A stretch of 64,000 bases of DNA from assembly GCF_023065955.2 (NCBI RefSeq), contig NC_079873.1, forward strand, positions 96,944,128 through 97,008,127, given 5' to 3'. Shown one piece after another: positions 25,741-38,745 of the stretch. A program made the position numbers and the translations under genes. Source of the stretch: Ursus arctos. Its lineage: Eukaryota > Chordata > Mammalia > Carnivora > Ursidae. Below the pieces are notes generated by a model that did no database searches, was not told the origin of the DNA, and saw only the letters and a list, made by a program, of their open reading frames with translations. Every line of letters begins with the position of its first letter. Position 1 is the first letter of the stretch.

Positions 25741-26664
25741 CATAACTGCACATTTCAGCATGGACAGGCCAGCCCATGGCAGAACATTGGTGACTGGGTG
25801 GCTTCTTCACAGCACTCATGCTGGCCAAGGCAGAGTAAAAACAGGCCGGGATCTAGGGCCTGAGCGTGAAGAATGGGGTGTAAAGAACCATGTTGATTTG
25901 TGTTTGTGAGCCGGTGTCAAACTAAGTGGCTGACCACTTCCCTAAAGGAAATAAGAGCAAAGTAGTAGCCTTCTCTGCCATTTTGCATATGGAAGCCATT
26001 GCCTCTGGCCCCCAATGGTGAAGATTAGTGAAACCTAATCATTTTTTTGAAGTCGCCCCCACATGCTGCACTTACCAGAAGGTTCTGTAACTTGAGCTTC
26101 CATGCAGCAGAGTTTGTGCCAGGACACGCGAGTGCCAGAAAATCAATTTTCCTGCAGCTTTCACAGTCAGTGTGTTTGCCAGACAAAACCCCAGCCAGCC
26201 ACTTTTTTTAATCAGCATAGCACCTTTAGAAATAATACTTACCGGAACACTCCTAACAGCAAGAAGGAAAAGACTTAAATCTAAAACCCAACTGTTCAAA
26301 ATTGAGAGCCACCGGAGAAGGTGAAATGTGAATATACGGAAATTGAGCATTTTGGTGGCCCCATTTGGACTTAAAGGTATTCTCTACTAAGCATCTAATG
26401 AATTAGCTTTGATCCTAGTCTCTGCCTCAGCAGCACTGACAGCACATAGCCTGGCATCATCCTTCTTCGCATCCACATGTGGCCATGCCCTCAGTGTGCT
26501 CCTGACTTATCATCCCACGGCATCCCTGCTTGCCTGCCCCCCCCAAGACCTAGCTCGATTCTCCGTCCCTCCCATATTCCTCCGGCACAAATTCTCTAAT
26601 AAGCCAAATCATACAAAGGTGGTGGATATGAGTTTTGTTGCCCTCGCACTTGTTATGATAGCAT

Positions 26665-26840
26665 AATCTAATTTATTGAGGATTTACTACATTCCAGGCA
26701 CTGTGCTGGGTGCTTTATATAAATGATCTCTTTCATAGTCTATCTCCGTTTCAGAGATAATTATTAGAGCATTAGAGGAATTTAAGTAATTTGTCCAAGT
26801 CAAACAGAAGGCATGATCTATGATGGTAGGATTTAGGGCC
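26665..26840 (-). repeat. MIR SINE
   Basis: 'aggcactgtgctgggtgctt' and the following antisense MIR blocks up to 'ggtaggatttagggcc' are recognisable but diverged. Confidence 0.65.
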
Positions 26841-27234
26841 TTGTGACAAGCCAGTGGAGTATTATATTGGTGCCTTTTGCCTCATAGCTTACTGCACGGG
26901 CTTCAAAGCTGAACCAAGGAAGATGAAGGCTATATAAAATCATGCTGAAATCACAGGTCCAAGAAGTAAACCTCAATGAATTCGCTGCCGTTTTTGTCAG
27001 TGTAGTCACTGGCAATTTCTCCACCAGGAGGCAATGTGGAGTAGTAGGGAAAAAACAGGTTTTGGAAGCCAACAGACCTAAATTTGAGTACTAATTCTAT
27101 CACTTGGCATCTATGCAATTATCACCTTACCTCTCTATGCTTTGAAAGATGGTGGGGGAGACAAATGATGACAATGTAATGAAGAATATAGACTTCCATG
27201 TCAAATGATCTGGGTTTAAATCTCAGCTACTCCA

Positions 27235-28165
27235 TTCATTTATTCATTCAGTTAATATTTATTGAGGACTTTCTGTGTGACAGCCCTTGTTCTAAGTGTT
27301 CAAATGAAACAGAGTCCTTTTGGACTTTGTCTTAGTGGATGAGACAAAAAAGCTTCACAAATATGTAAATAACGTATGTTTCGGCTGGTGTTAAGTGAAA
27401 TGGAAAACAAATAAGCAGGTGAGGAAACAACATGTTTCATCTCAGCGGATGGAGGAAGGCCTCTCTGTCGAGGTGACATTTGCCCAGACACCTGAATGAA
27501 GCAAGGGGGCAGGCCATGCAAACATGAGGAGTGGGATGGGGAGAGATTCGTTCCAGATGCAATGGCATGACCAAAGGCTCTGACACGGGACTGCACTTGG
27601 TGGGTTTGAGAATGACGGCCCATATGACGGAAGCAAAGTGAGAGAGGGAAGGAACAGTAAGAGATGGAACAAGACAAACCAGAGCCCTGTTGTGCTCGGC
27701 TTCCTAAGGCCTGGCAAGGACTTTGGATTTTATTTCGTGTCTGATAGGAAGTCATTTTGAGTGCTTTGAGCATAGGAATGACATGATACAATTTATGCGC
27801 AAAAGGACCGTGCAGACAGCTAGGTGGGAGTGGAAGTTGAGGAGCAGGGAGACCACTGAAGAAGCGAGGATGGTCTTTCAGGTGAAAAATGACAGGCTTG
27901 GACTGGGGCGAAGAGAGTAAGAAGTGGTTCAATTTTGAATATACTGTAGAGATTGAGCTGACAGGGAACGGAATGTGAGAGCCAAGAAAGAAGTCAAGGA
28001 TGACTGCAAGAGATTGGCCTAACAACTGGATGAACTGGATGGTGGCGCCATTTTCTCTGATGGAGGAGTAGCAAGTGGGGGGTGGGGAGAATCGAGAGGT
28101 GCATTTTGGCCATGCTAAGATGGAGATGCCTATGAGATATCCAAGTGGAGACACCACGTAGGCAG
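27235..28165 (-). mobile_element. long L2 fragment (antisense)
   Basis: Antisense L2 landmarks appear in order: 'ttcattcagttaatatttat', 'gaaggcctctctgtcgaggt', 'cctggcaaggactttggatt', 'caaggatgactgcaagagat' and 'atatccaagtggagacacca'. This explains the 285-codon open frame on the - strand (27300-28157), which has no resemblance to a known protein and is a chance frame in an old repeat. Confidence 0.8.
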
Positions 28166-28194
28166 TTGGATGAACGAGTCTAGGGTTTAGAGAG

Positions 28195-28375
28195 GTCAGG
28201 GCTCAAAATCGTACCAGCTGTATCATCTTGAACCAGTAAATAAGCATCCGTTACCTCATCAATAAAATGGGGATGTTTCACGAGGCCATTTCGAGGATTC
28301 ACAATAATGTAGGTGAAGTTTGAGGCACCATTCTTGGTGCACCCAAGTGCTTAATAAATGGTAGCCTCTGATCGT
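28195..28375 (+). repeat. MIR SINE
   Basis: 'catcaataaaatggggatgt' and 'aagtgcttaataaatggtag' match the sense MIR centre and 3' end. It abuts the L2 fragment. Confidence 0.7.
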
Positions 28376-28394
28376 CAGTATTCACTGCAATAAC

Positions 28395-28555
28395 TGGTGG
28401 CTAGCTGTTGCAGAATCTTTGTTGATTGTTCTAAACCCAGACTGAATATTAGAATCACCTAGGAAGCTTTTTTAAAAAATTTGTCGGCCCCGCTTCAGGC
28501 CAATTACGTCACAATCACAGGAGCAGTGATCAGTGGCTGCCCAGGTACATATCAC
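28395..28555 (+). mobile_element. MER20/MER5-like hAT MITE (diverged)
   Basis: 'tattagaatcacctaggaag' and the following 'cttttttaaaaaatttgt' are typical of the group. The right part is poorly preserved. Confidence 0.6.
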
Positions 28556-28805
28556 TTACAGATAGAAAACAGATGGGCTGGCTTTAAGAGGACTTCTCTT
28601 CGGATTAGTTCCAGCTCACCTTCTGGAAAACTAACTCTCCCCAAAAAACACTAAGTGGAAAATTTGGGCTCATCCTGATCTTCCTGAACAAATTACTTCT
28701 TTTTTTCCTATCACTCTTTCCCCCTTAGTATGAAAATAATTCTTGCTCTAAGGACCTGGAAGAAACAGCCACCACGGAAACTCGAAATATTGCAATTCCA
28801 GGGTA

Positions 28806-29032
28806 GATTTATTCTCCTTTTTTTAAAAGATTTTATTTATTTATTTGACAGAGAGAGAGACAGCCAGCGAGAGAGGGAACACAAGCATGGGGAGTGGGAG
28901 AGGGAGAAGCAGGCTTCCCGCCGAGCAGGGAGCCTGCTGCAGGGCTTGATCCCAGGACCCTGGGATCATGACCTGAGCCAAAGGCAGACGCTTAACAGCA
29001 GAGCCACACAGGCGTCCCGATTTTTTCTCCTT
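28806..29032 (-). mobile_element. CAN-SINE (antisense)
   Basis: About 199 bases with the usual antisense T-run, GA-rich centre and gccacacaggcgtccc end. Near-identical duplications GATTTATTCTCCTT (28806) and GATTTTTTCTCCTT (29019). Confidence 0.94.
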
Positions 29033-29333
29033 AATAGAAAAATATTTGTTCTTCTCATTTCCTAGGTACTAGATTGTCAGGCTTGGCCTCTGCATAACGA
29101 TAATAACTGATTCAAGAAGAGTAAGAGTATTGAAATTCTCTTTTAAATACCTTAGTTATAAAAAATAAAAATATAGCCTGAAAGTGAAATCTAATTGGCC
29201 AAGGGTTATAGGCTCTGGATTGCTGAAGATGAAATTTGATTGAAAAATAGAAGTCCAGCAGGCTGAGGGAAGAGATCCCAGAGGGTTCAACAGTGATGGC
29301 AGGCCTAGAAGCAATCCATTATTGGGAGTCAGG

Positions 29334-30855
29334 GAATTAGAGGCTTTTTTTAAAATGTTTTTTTTATTATATTATGTTAGTCATTATACAGTACATCCCT
29401 GGTTTTTGATGTAAATTCCGATGATTCATTAGTTGCGTATAACACCCAGTGGGCCATGCAATACGTGCCCTCCCCACCACCCATCACCAGCCTATCCCAT
29501 TCCCCCAGCCCCCTCCTCTCTGAAGCCCTCAGTTTGTTTCTCAGAGTCCATAGTCTCTCATGCTTCATTCCCCCTTCTGATTACCCCCCCTTTCTTTATC
29601 CCTTTCTTCTCCTACCATTCTTCCTACTTCTTATGTTCCATAGATGAGAGAAACCATATGATAATTGTCTTTCTCTGCTTGACTTATTTCACTTAGCATT
29701 ATCTCCTCCAGTGCCGTCCATGTTGCAGCAAATGTTGAGAACTCGTTCTTTCTGATAGCTGAGTAATATTCCATTGTATATATGGACCACAACTTCTTAA
29801 TCCAGTCATCTGTTGAAGGGCATCTCGGCTCCTTCCACAATTTAGCTATTGTGGACATTGCTGCTATGAACGTTGGGGTGCATATGGCCCTTCTCTTCAC
29901 TACGTCTGTATATTTGGGGTAAATACCCAGTAGTGCAATGGCTGGGTCATAGGGTAGCTCAATTTTTGACTTTTTAAGGGACCTCCACACTGTTTTCCAG
30001 AGTGGCTATACCAACTTGCATTCCCACCAACAATGTAGGAGGGATCCCCTTTCTCCACATCCTCTCCAGCGATTGTTGTTTCTTGCCTTGTCCATTTTTG
30101 CCATTCTAACTGGCATAAGGTGGTATCTTAGTGTGGTTTTGATTTGAATTTCCCTGATGGCTAATGATTTTGAACATTTTTTCATGTGTCTGTTAGCCAT
30201 TTGTATGTCTTCATTGGAAAAGTGTTCATATCTTCTGTCCATTTTATGATTTGTTTATTTGTTTCTCACATATTGAGTTTGAGAAGTTCTTTGTAGATCT
30301 TGGATACCAGTCTTTTATCTGTAGTATCATTTGCAAATATATTCTCCCATTCCGTGGGCTGCCTCTTAGTTTTTTTGACTGTTTCCTTGGCTGTGCAGAA
30401 GCTTTTTATCTTGATGAAGTCCCACAAGTTCATTTTATCTTTTGTTTCTCTTGCCTTTGGAGATGTGTCATGAAAAAGGTTGCTGTGGCCGATGTAGAGG
30501 TTGCTGCCTATGCTCTCCTCTAGGATTTTGATGGATTCCTGTCTCACATTGAGGTCTTTCATCCATTTGGGGCTTATCTTTGTGTGTGGTGTGAGAGAGT
30601 GGTCAAGTTTCATTCTTTTGCATGTAGCTGTCCAATTTTCCCAGCACCATTTATTGAAGAGACTGTCTTTTTTCCACTGGATGTTTTTTCCTGTTTTGTC
30701 AAAAATTAGTTGCTCAAAGAGCCAAGGGTCCATTTCTGGGTTCTCTATTCTGTTCCCTTGGTCTGTGTGTCTGTTTTTGTGTCAGTACCATGCTGTCTTT
30801 GTGATCACAGCTTGGTAGTACAGCTTGAAATCCGGCATTGTGAATTAGAGGCTTT
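29334..30855 (-). mobile_element. 5'-truncated L1 with ORF2 C-terminus (antisense)
   Basis: Exact 14-base copies GAATTAGAGGCTTT at 29334-29347 and 30842-30855 bracket a 1,494-base antisense L1. After the T-run and 3' UTR, - strand frames at 29631-29990, 30006-30242 and 30266-30733 read successive parts of ORF2 (for example [19 protein letters not shown], and a 155-residue piece with [16 protein letters not shown]). The frame is broken in at least two places and lacks endonuclease and reverse-transcriptase domains, so it is dead. A canonical target-primed insertion, relatively young. Confidence 0.95.
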
Positions 30856-31544
30856 GCTTTAGCTAGTAGTTAAAGGGTGTGATAGTCACACTATCTCTGT
30901 GGCCCATTCTCTGCCCTGAAAATCTAAAGGTGAGGGTATATAGTAAGAAAAGTCAGCCTTCCGATACCTGCACACACCTCTCCCTTAACCAGTTGATGTG
31001 TCCACCATTGGGCTATCATTTCTTTAGCTGTGTTTTGATCTTTGCTGAAATGCAAGTTCTCCTGTCAGGGGATCCCACTTTAGGTTTTTTCCCATCATTT
31101 CTTGCTCAGTTGGGAATGTTTCTAATCCTTTTCTGTGAGCAGGATGAAGTGGGGAGGGCATCTTGTATCTGGTAAGGCAAATGGGGAAGAGTTGGTACTG
31201 CCTAGGTCACGGAGTGAAACATGAGAACATCAGAAACAATAAAAGCTGATTCGGTCTTGCTTGATCACAGCCCTAGTAGTCCATATTTATGTTTTCATTC
31301 TCAAAATAAAGGGAAAAACTAATTTGTGGACTTCTGGTTTAAAAAGTGAGGACTTCATGTGGGTGAAGGGTAAAATATCTTAGTCTTCAATCTCACATTT
31401 CAGGGAGGGAATAATAGAAATATCATGCCCCTTGATGTCATGCTAAAGTATAGGCACCATTCTGAGCAGAATTTATGTGAACTTGGCCCAGCCCTAGAGT
31501 GTAATTCGCAACCATCCTTTAACCTCCCTGGGCACAGTGTACTG

Positions 31545-31785
31545 TTGGAGAGCACGGACGCTGGAGGCTGCATGAGTGAGCTCTCAGCTCCACCACCTGC
31601 TGGCTCTGCAGCCTTAGGCACATTACTTAACTTCTCTGGGCCTCTGTCTGTGCACTTTTAAAAATGGGATAGTAATGTAATCTGTTTCACAAAGTTGTTG
31701 TGAGTATTGCTTGAGTTGACACAAGTGAAACACCTAAAACAGTCTGGAAGTAGGGGCTCAATTAAATGTTAGTTATTGTTGTTTT
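31545..31785 (+). repeat. MIR SINE
   Basis: One of the best preserved MIRs here: 'cacctgctggctctgcagcc', 'aggcacattacttaacttct', 'aatgggatagtaatgtaatc' and 'gctcaattaaatgttagtta' in order. Confidence 0.9.
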
Positions 31786-31821
31786 GCCCATTTAAGAGTG
31801 GCTCCATCAAAGTGCATAGGC

Positions 31822-32015
31822 AGGGTTTCTCAGCTGTGGTACTATGGACATGTCGGGCCGGGTTGTTGTCGGTCGTGGGGGTGTCTTGTGCGTTCTACAG
31901 TATTTAGCAGCATCTCTGGCTTCTCCCCAAGTGTAATAATAAAAAAAAACCCTCCAGATGTTGCCCAGTGTCTTCTGGGAGGCAAAATCATTGCTGATTG
32001 GAGAGTCACAGGGGT
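31822..32015 (+). mobile_element. old hAT-like MITE
   Basis: 'cagggtttctcagctgtggt' at the left and 'agtatttagcagcatctctg' inside match an old mammalian non-autonomous hAT element. A second copy in the same orientation lies at 53642. The family name is not certain. Confidence 0.6.
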
Positions 32016-33369
32016 GGAGGATACTGGGTTCCCTCTTCTGTTCCCCCAAAATAGGGTAATAGGACTTTAGAACCATTTTCTCCAAGCATTTGTTGACCCT
32101 GGCTTTCAAAGTCATACAGCCACCGATGCTACTTTCAACCCGTTGGAATATTCTTAGTCTAACCTGCCATGAGAAGCAGAAGACAAGTCAGAATGGTGAT
32201 CTGACTTTGCACGCTAGAAAGGTCACTGGAAACTGATCTGGATTGTCAGCTGCACCTTCAGAGAGGACACATCTGAAACTCGTTGAGGTGGAAGGAAACC
32301 CGTCCTGGACTTGAGAGCTCAGTGTGAAAATGTTAGTTAGGCAAAGGCACTTGGAATGGGTACCTGACACTTGAGGGCAAAACTCAATGTCTGGGCAAAA
32401 GGTGACCTCCAGCTCCACTGAAGTTGTCTAAAAGCCCAGCCCCCCAAATAATTCGGGCAGGATCTTAATGTACCGATAGAAAAACTAAGACTAGAAACCA
32501 GTCTTTCTTTCCCCTTCCTCCCCCGGCTTGCACCTGTAACCCATAGTCACACGGCAGTCGCTGACAGAGCAAGAGGAAACGGACAAGCAGGACTTGTCTG
32601 AATGCTTAGAAACATGTGAACTTGAAGTGGAGGAAAGAAAGACAATGAAATTGGGGTTCGGGTCATGCTTCGGACATGAAGTAATTTCCTGCGCGCCTTG
32701 CTCCAAGTCAAAATGGAAACCACTGCCTTTGCTGTAGGGAAAGAAAGTATAAAATTCCATGATTCCTTTTTCCAAATGCACCTCATCAGAGCGGCTGGCT
32801 TCTCCAAAGCAGATGTGGAAGAAAACCACGTGTCAGATGCATTTGGCAAGCCAGATGTGCCGCTCTTCCTTTTCTGCTCCACACTGCTCAGATCCCGTCA
32901 CGTGCTGAGGTGTGAACACTAGGGGCCCATAGCAGGGTTACAGTGAGTGACAGGAACATTCACTGGTTCCAGGGCCTTAGTGGCAAGTGATTGGGGTTAA
33001 TTGACAGTTTATCCCGATTTAAAAAAAAAAAAAAGGCTTAAACAAGAAATTAAAAGTGTTTTTGAAGGTGAGTTGCTTTCTTTCACCAAAAAGGATATTG
33101 TCAGTGTCAGAGGCGACGAGGCTGGGCTTGTCGTGAGAAAACAATCTGTAGCCATGAGTTTCTGTATCGGAAGCCGGGCAGGGTGGCCTTCTGGTTGGCA
33201 CTCATCTGGAGGCTCTGCGTAGCAAGCACCGAGTTACCCAGACTTGCTTGTTTGTGGTGACTCTGGGCTGGACTGATGGACGCCCACTGTGACACCACTT
33301 GGCCTTGGCCCTTAGTTTACCCTCTCTCACTCTTGATTCCCTCGTCTGTAAAATGGGGATTCATCCTTC

Positions 33370-33475
33370 CATTCCACAGACATTTACTGAGCACCTCTGC
33401 GTGCCAGACACTGTTCTAGATGCCAGGGATAAAGCAATGAACATACAATTCCGGCTGCTTCTGCCACACGAAGCT
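33370..33475 (-). repeat. L2 3' end fragment (antisense)
   Basis: 'cacagacatttactgagcac' followed by 'gtgccagacactgttctaga' and 'gccagggataaagcaatgaa' is the antisense L2 3' terminus. A short MIR-like piece (ctcgtctgtaaaatggggat) lies just before it. Confidence 0.75.
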
Positions 33476-34106
33476 GCCCGTGGAAGTTCCATGGGACGGC
33501 GTGTATCAACTCCCCTTGGCAACCTCCAAGCCCTACGTGAATAGAAAGTTTCACGAAATTCAACTATCTCCTGCTTCTGGTCATGATGAAAATAAGGTGT
33601 CTCTGAATAAGAAAGGGAAGGACTTGAAAGGTTATGTGACGGGCAACACTCTTGCCCCAAAAATCTCCCCTTCGAAGGCCTAACCCAAGTGCTTGCAACT
33701 TCCACTGTCAGAGTCACCATGCAAAGAACTTCTGTAGACCTGAGACTTAGAACCACATTAAAGCATTGAAAATGGGCCACCTCCATTCAGGCCTTGCTCT
33801 CCCCTGAGTCTTCCCACTAGGACACAAAAGCACCTGTCCTCTTCCCATGCCAGCAACCATCAGGAAAGGCAGAGAAGAGAGGGAGGAAAGAGGAGGTCAG
33901 GAGCTCTCCAGAGCAGTCGCGTCACCAGCATCCTTTCTTCCAGTGCCTTGCATGGCAAGGATCACCTGTCCATATTCCCGCATTTGAGAAACACAATGAC
34001 GCAACATTTGCTCTTGAATGCAGTGCTCAGTTCAGGCAGACAGCTGGCCAAAGCCACCTTTTTGAATTTGTACCAGCTAGCAGTGCCCCCACCCCCAACC
34101 TTTATT

Positions 34107-34311
34107 AAAAGTAGAAATTTTGGGCGCCTGGGTTAAGCATCTGACTCTGGGTTTCGGCTCAGGTCATGACGATCTCAGGGTTGTGGGATCGAGCCCCGCA
34201 TTGGGCTCCATGCTCAACACAGAGTCTGCTTGAGATTCTCTCTCCCTCTCCTCTGCCTCTCCCCCTACTCTCGCTCTCTCTCAAATAAATCTTTTAAAAA
34301 AGTAAAAATTT
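34107..34311 (+). mobile_element. CAN-SINE with a small internal deletion
   Basis: The sense head gggcgcctgggttaagcatc lacks about a dozen bases (tggctcagtcgg) normally found in it. Near-duplicates AAAAGTAGAAATTT (34107) and AAAAGTAAAAATTT (34298) flank it. Confidence 0.92.
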
Positions 34312-34650
34312 CAGAGGAGAGGCTAAATAATTTGGAAGGAAAAGCAGATTATAGTTTTTAATGATGTTCTCATAACTAAAGGTATGATCTACAGAAGAAA
34401 TTGACCAAACTGTTAAGCAATAAATAATCTACAATAAAAGTAGAGGAGGCAAAGCTGAGTGAGGGTAAGGGATTTTTGTTTGGAACATGCCATTTCCCCT
34501 TTGTTAGTAGCCTGTTTGCAGGGCTGGCTTTCTCCACTCCCTGAACAGCACCTTTTACAACGCCAAGAAATTCACTCCCCTTTTTGGGACAACAATCCCC
34601 TATTCAAATAAAAGTGATCCCTTGCTCAAGGGTAGCTGAAACCCTTGGGG

Positions 34651-34866
34651 GTGTTTGTTTGTTTGTTTGTTTGTTTAAAGAGTTCATTTTAAATAATTTG
34701 AGAGAGCATTTGAGTGGGGGAGGGGCAGAGGGAAAGGAAGAATCCCAAGCTGACTCCACACTGAGTACAGAGCTCAACGTGAGACTCAATCCCACAACCC
34801 TGAGATCACAACCTGAGCCAAAATCAAGAGTCAGATGTTTCACCGATGGAGCTACCCAGGCACCCC
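34651..34866 (-). mobile_element. CAN-SINE (antisense, older) with (GTTT)n tail
   Basis: The tail is a GTTT run (34651-34676), then the antisense body ends gagctacccaggcacccc. It is more diverged than the other copies and no clear target duplication is seen. Confidence 0.85.
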
Positions 34867-35126
34867 AAGTAGTATCAGTGAACACCTCCATGAGGACCAA
34901 GACTACTGATACCAGAGAAGGGGGACAGAATGGATCTCTGAGTAAAGAAGACAGTGAAATTGGGGGAGAGAGGGAGAGACTGAGAACCGCCTCTCTGTGA
35001 CATGTACAAAGCTAGTCTTATGCATCCAGTGGTGGAAATGGACCATATAGTCAGGATGGCAAACGTGGCCAAAAAATAAATGCATGAAGCTAACCCATTC
35101 CGCTTTGAGGAATGCTGGGGTACGAA

Positions 35127-35265
35127 GTACCTGAAACCAGGGCGCCTGGCTGGCTTGGCCGGTGGAGTGTGCGACTCTTGATCTCAGGTTGTGAGTTCGA
35201 GCCCCACATTGGGTGTAGAGATTACTTAAAAATAAAATCTTTAAAAACAAGGTACCTAACACCAT
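35127..35265 (+). mobile_element. short tRNA-like CAN-SINE
   Basis: About 110 bases: ggcgcctggctggcttggcc, a B-box-like gtgagttcgagccccacat, and the end tagagattacttaaaaataa. It lacks the CT-rich segment of the longer copies. Flanks AGTACCTGAAACCA and GGTACCTAACACCA look like a diverged target duplication. Confidence 0.85.
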
Positions 35266-35899
35266 TTCCCCTGACCTTTTCTTCATCCCATTCTCTCAGA
35301 TGAGTTACTCAGAACACACAGTACGTGCTTGGGGCATAGAGATATCACAAACAGCAATACTCTCTTGGCAAATTATATAATACTTTGTCTGCACGCTGAC
35401 AGCAAATTAATACCATAAGTGAATTAGCAGATTATGCATGCCTCTGTGACAATCATGCTTCCAATGTATTGGTCTGTTTTGTTAATGCAGTTAATTCTCG
35501 ACTATCAACATATGGAAAAGTGCCTGTTGAATCCTGTCAAAATGAAAAATTGTGCTCATGTCCAGATCGGGAGAAGGACTGTGTCACTGTCATTTGTGCT
35601 AGTGCTACTGTATCGAGCATATTACCATCAATTCTTGGGGCCACATTTTAGAAGGGCCTCTGAACAATTAAAATATCTAGAAGATGGGGGATCCCAGAAA
35701 GGGGAGGGGGACGACTGGAATTCGTGTCATAAGGGTAATAAACAAAGGCCCTTACAAAGTTTAGCCTGCGAAAGAGATGATTAACAGGAGACCTGTGGTG
35801 GTCATCTTCAGGCTGCACACTATGTGGAAAAGAGCAGATTTATTCTGTATTGCTACCGAGTGCAGAGTTAGGACCAGTAGGTAGAAATGCAATTGTAAT

Positions 35900-35976
35900 A
35901 TTCGTTCATTCCATGGATACATAGCGAGAGTTTCCTACATGCCAGACATTATGCTAGTCACTGGGAATGCAGAGAC

Positions 35977-36022
<46 letters not shown>

Positions 36023-36110
36023 ATTCCTAGCCCCAAGGAGCTCAGATTGCACGGGAGATGACCATTACAAAGCAACATAACCTGTGCTACCTACAATGGA
36101 GACATGGAAG
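35900..36110 (-). repeat. L2 fragment (antisense) split by (GA)n
   Basis: The antisense L2 3' text 'catgccagacattatgctag' and 'cccaaggagctcagattgca' lies on either side of a GA run of about 19 units at 35981-36018, which grew inside the element. Confidence 0.7.
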
Positions 36111-36388
36111 CAGAAAGGAGAGACTGCCCAATTCAAGCAGAAAGCTTGGGACTGGAGGAGAGAGAGACTCTCATGAAGGATGTCAGCCCAACAAAAAGAA
36201 TTTTCCCTCAACTTGAACTGTTGTAAACTATGAGCCTCTTCTGAGCTCAGGAGTGCCTCACCACCGCAGACATTTGAGCAGAGAAGCCATTGCTGCATTG
36301 GGTGAGAGGTGGGACCAAATGGTTTTTAAGGTCTCTTCTATTTCTTAAAGCCTGTTACTCTACTGGTTCCAATTGGATGTTCTGTTGA

Positions 36389-36606
36389 CCAAGTGGATTT
36401 TTTAAAAGATTTTATTCATTTATTTTACAGAGAGAGACACAGCAAGAGAGGGAACACAAGCAGGGGGAGTGGGAGAGGGAGAAGCAGGCTTCCCACTGAG
36501 CAGGGAGCCAGATGCGGGGCTCAATCCCAGGACGCTGGGATCATGACCTGAGCTGAAGACAGACGCTTAACGACTGAGCCACCCAGGTGCCCCCCTCCAA
36601 GTGGAT
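36389..36606 (-). mobile_element. CAN-SINE (antisense)
   Basis: 198-base antisense SINE between exact CCAAGTGGAT copies at 36389-36398 and 36597-36606. Confidence 0.94.
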
Positions 36607-37004
36607 ATTCTAATTTAACTCCTAAGGAGGCAGAAAGCTTCATTCAGCAGGTCTCCCCAGCAGCAGTGTTCTGGTTAATGGGCATTTTAATGTATGAACC
36701 TCAGCTAAACTACCAAACATAAATTTTACAGGAAAATTTGCCATCCTACCCATTTTTCTTCCAACAAATTTTCTAAATCCAAATCAACTGGTGATGACTT
36801 TTGTTGATGGCAGACCATGGGCATTCACCAGGAATATATCTAAAGACCCAAATACATGAGTAACACTTGAACATATCATTCCCTCCATGAAATGAAGTAA
36901 TGATTCTGTGACTACGGGACTAAAGTAATTGATAATGCTATTGAATTCTGCCATTAAAACAAATTACGCTTTCTGTACTATAAAAGCATGTCATGTTTTC
37001 AGCA

Positions 37005-37215
37005 TGGCGTGTGTGCCAGGCACTGTTCTAAGTGAGATGCATGTATTAACTCACGCAATTTCTCCCAAGAATCCCTTGAAGTAGGAGCTTTTTTAAACAA
37101 AATTATCCCATTTGATGGATGAGGAAATTGAGACACACAGGGGCTTAGATAACTTCTGCAGCCAGCAAGTGGGATTCAAACCCAAGCAATGTGACTCCAC
37201 GCTCTCAGCCAGCAC
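37005..37215 (-). repeat. MIR SINE
   Basis: 'gccaggcactgttctaagtg', 'gatgaggaaattgagacaca' and 'gggattcaaacccaagcaat' in antisense MIR order. Confidence 0.8.
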
Positions 37216-38394
37216 GCTATACAGTTACCTTGTACTACCTGGGTCTCCAGAGGAATACTCCTGCACGGTGATGAGGAGCAGCCTGCCCTGCAAAGACATG
37301 CAAAGTCTGAGTGGCGGGCTAGGTGTGCTCACTGATCGCTTGTTTCCATGCATCAGCCTCACTGAGCCCAAGATTCAAATTTCCACTCCACAAAGAGGCA
37401 AATTCCTCCATACGGTTGACCTTCATGATTTATTACAAATAGTTGGAACAGTGACTGTTGAATCCATGAATGCTAGAGCTCTGCTTTATCTGCTGTTCTG
37501 AATTAATCCGTTCCTCCTCCATTCATGGATCTCTCCTTTTGGACCTCATATGCTAATTACCTAGTAGTGCTAAGAGAATTTCATGTGGCCTCTCTGCATA
37601 CCCATTGTTCATTCCTTCTTAGGTACAACATGGTATCCTGTGGGACGAAACAAATGAATCGTGGTGGGTCTGAGAAAAATGAACTTGCTATTATACATCC
37701 TGCCCATAATTTTTTAAATTTCTCCCAGATGATTGAGCTAAGATTCCATTCCTTTTATTGCCTTCAGTCTTTCAGCCAAAATAAGACAGACTACAGAAAA
37801 AAAAAAAGCTAGTGATTTTTTTTTTCTTCTTTTTGGTCTAAATGTTAGACTGTCACTTAAATACTAGTTAGGAAGACAAACAGTTTCAGCTTAATTTTTC
37901 TCACTTACGAGCCATTGCTTTTTCCCCTTCTTAACCTAGTTCAGAATTCAGTCATCAACCAGGACCCAGTCATTTCTGCCACTAACTAACTTTTCATTTA
38001 CTGCGTCCGTTCATATCTGCTGTGTATACACCACACGCATTCAAAGTGCCCACTTCAAGCACTGCCATTTATTCTCCTAGAAATGCATCATTACCTAAAG
38101 GAAATAAACCTTTTAACCCGTATCAGCAATCAAAGGGCTCAAGTAAATGATGAAGTAAATGAATCCAAATTATAGTGCGTTCGGATCAGAATTCACAGAC
38201 CCCTTTGCCCTTGCCTTATAAATTTATCTTTGGAAGCCACAGCCTATTTGCAAATAGCCTAAGAGACAAATTGGTCTACACCCCCCTCCCCCTTTCGCTC
38301 AGGTTTGATCAGGCGAGATGAACACAAAATACCTCTTTGCAAGTGCACAGAGATATGCTCCTACTAGGTGTTATCTCTAAGACCAAAAAAAAAA

Positions 38395-38745
38395 AAAAGA
38401 AAAAATTGGAATTGACCTAAAAGTCCTTCAGTAGGAGATTGGGTAGATAAAGGATGGTACAGCCATAGACTGAAATGTTCTGCAGCTATCACAAAGGAGA
38501 TGTGTTTATTCTCATAAAAATATAAAGAGATGCAAGGGAATGATAAAGCCCAAATTCAGTGTAATGGTCACTTTCGGTCTGGAGGAAGGGTATGCAGTTA
38601 GGGAGGCGGGTATAGTCAGAATTCAATTGACCTCATAATGTTTTGTTGAGTTTTGTGGCAGGTACAAGGTGTTCTTACATTGTTTATTATATCTCTCAAT
38701 GCATATGAATTATTTACTATTTTTAAAAATTCTCTGGAAAAAAAT
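38395..38745 (+). mobile_element. old L1 3' end fragment
   Basis: 'attgacctaaaagtccttca' and 'gatggtacagccatagactg' with 'aatgttctgcagctat' following is the pattern seen at the end of ORF2/3' UTR in old L1M-type elements. No intact frame. Confidence 0.6.

Noticed and set aside
27300..28157. 285-codon open frame on the - strand
   Set aside because: Lies within an antisense L2 fragment, has no recognisable domain and a composition typical of a chance frame.
30266..30733. 155-codon frame with real similarity to L1 ORF2
   Set aside because: Not a host gene: a broken C-terminal piece of a dead retrotransposon, annotated as part of the L1.
35434..35784. 116-codon frame on the + strand
   Set aside because: No domain, no splice signals, and the right part resembles an old interspersed repeat.
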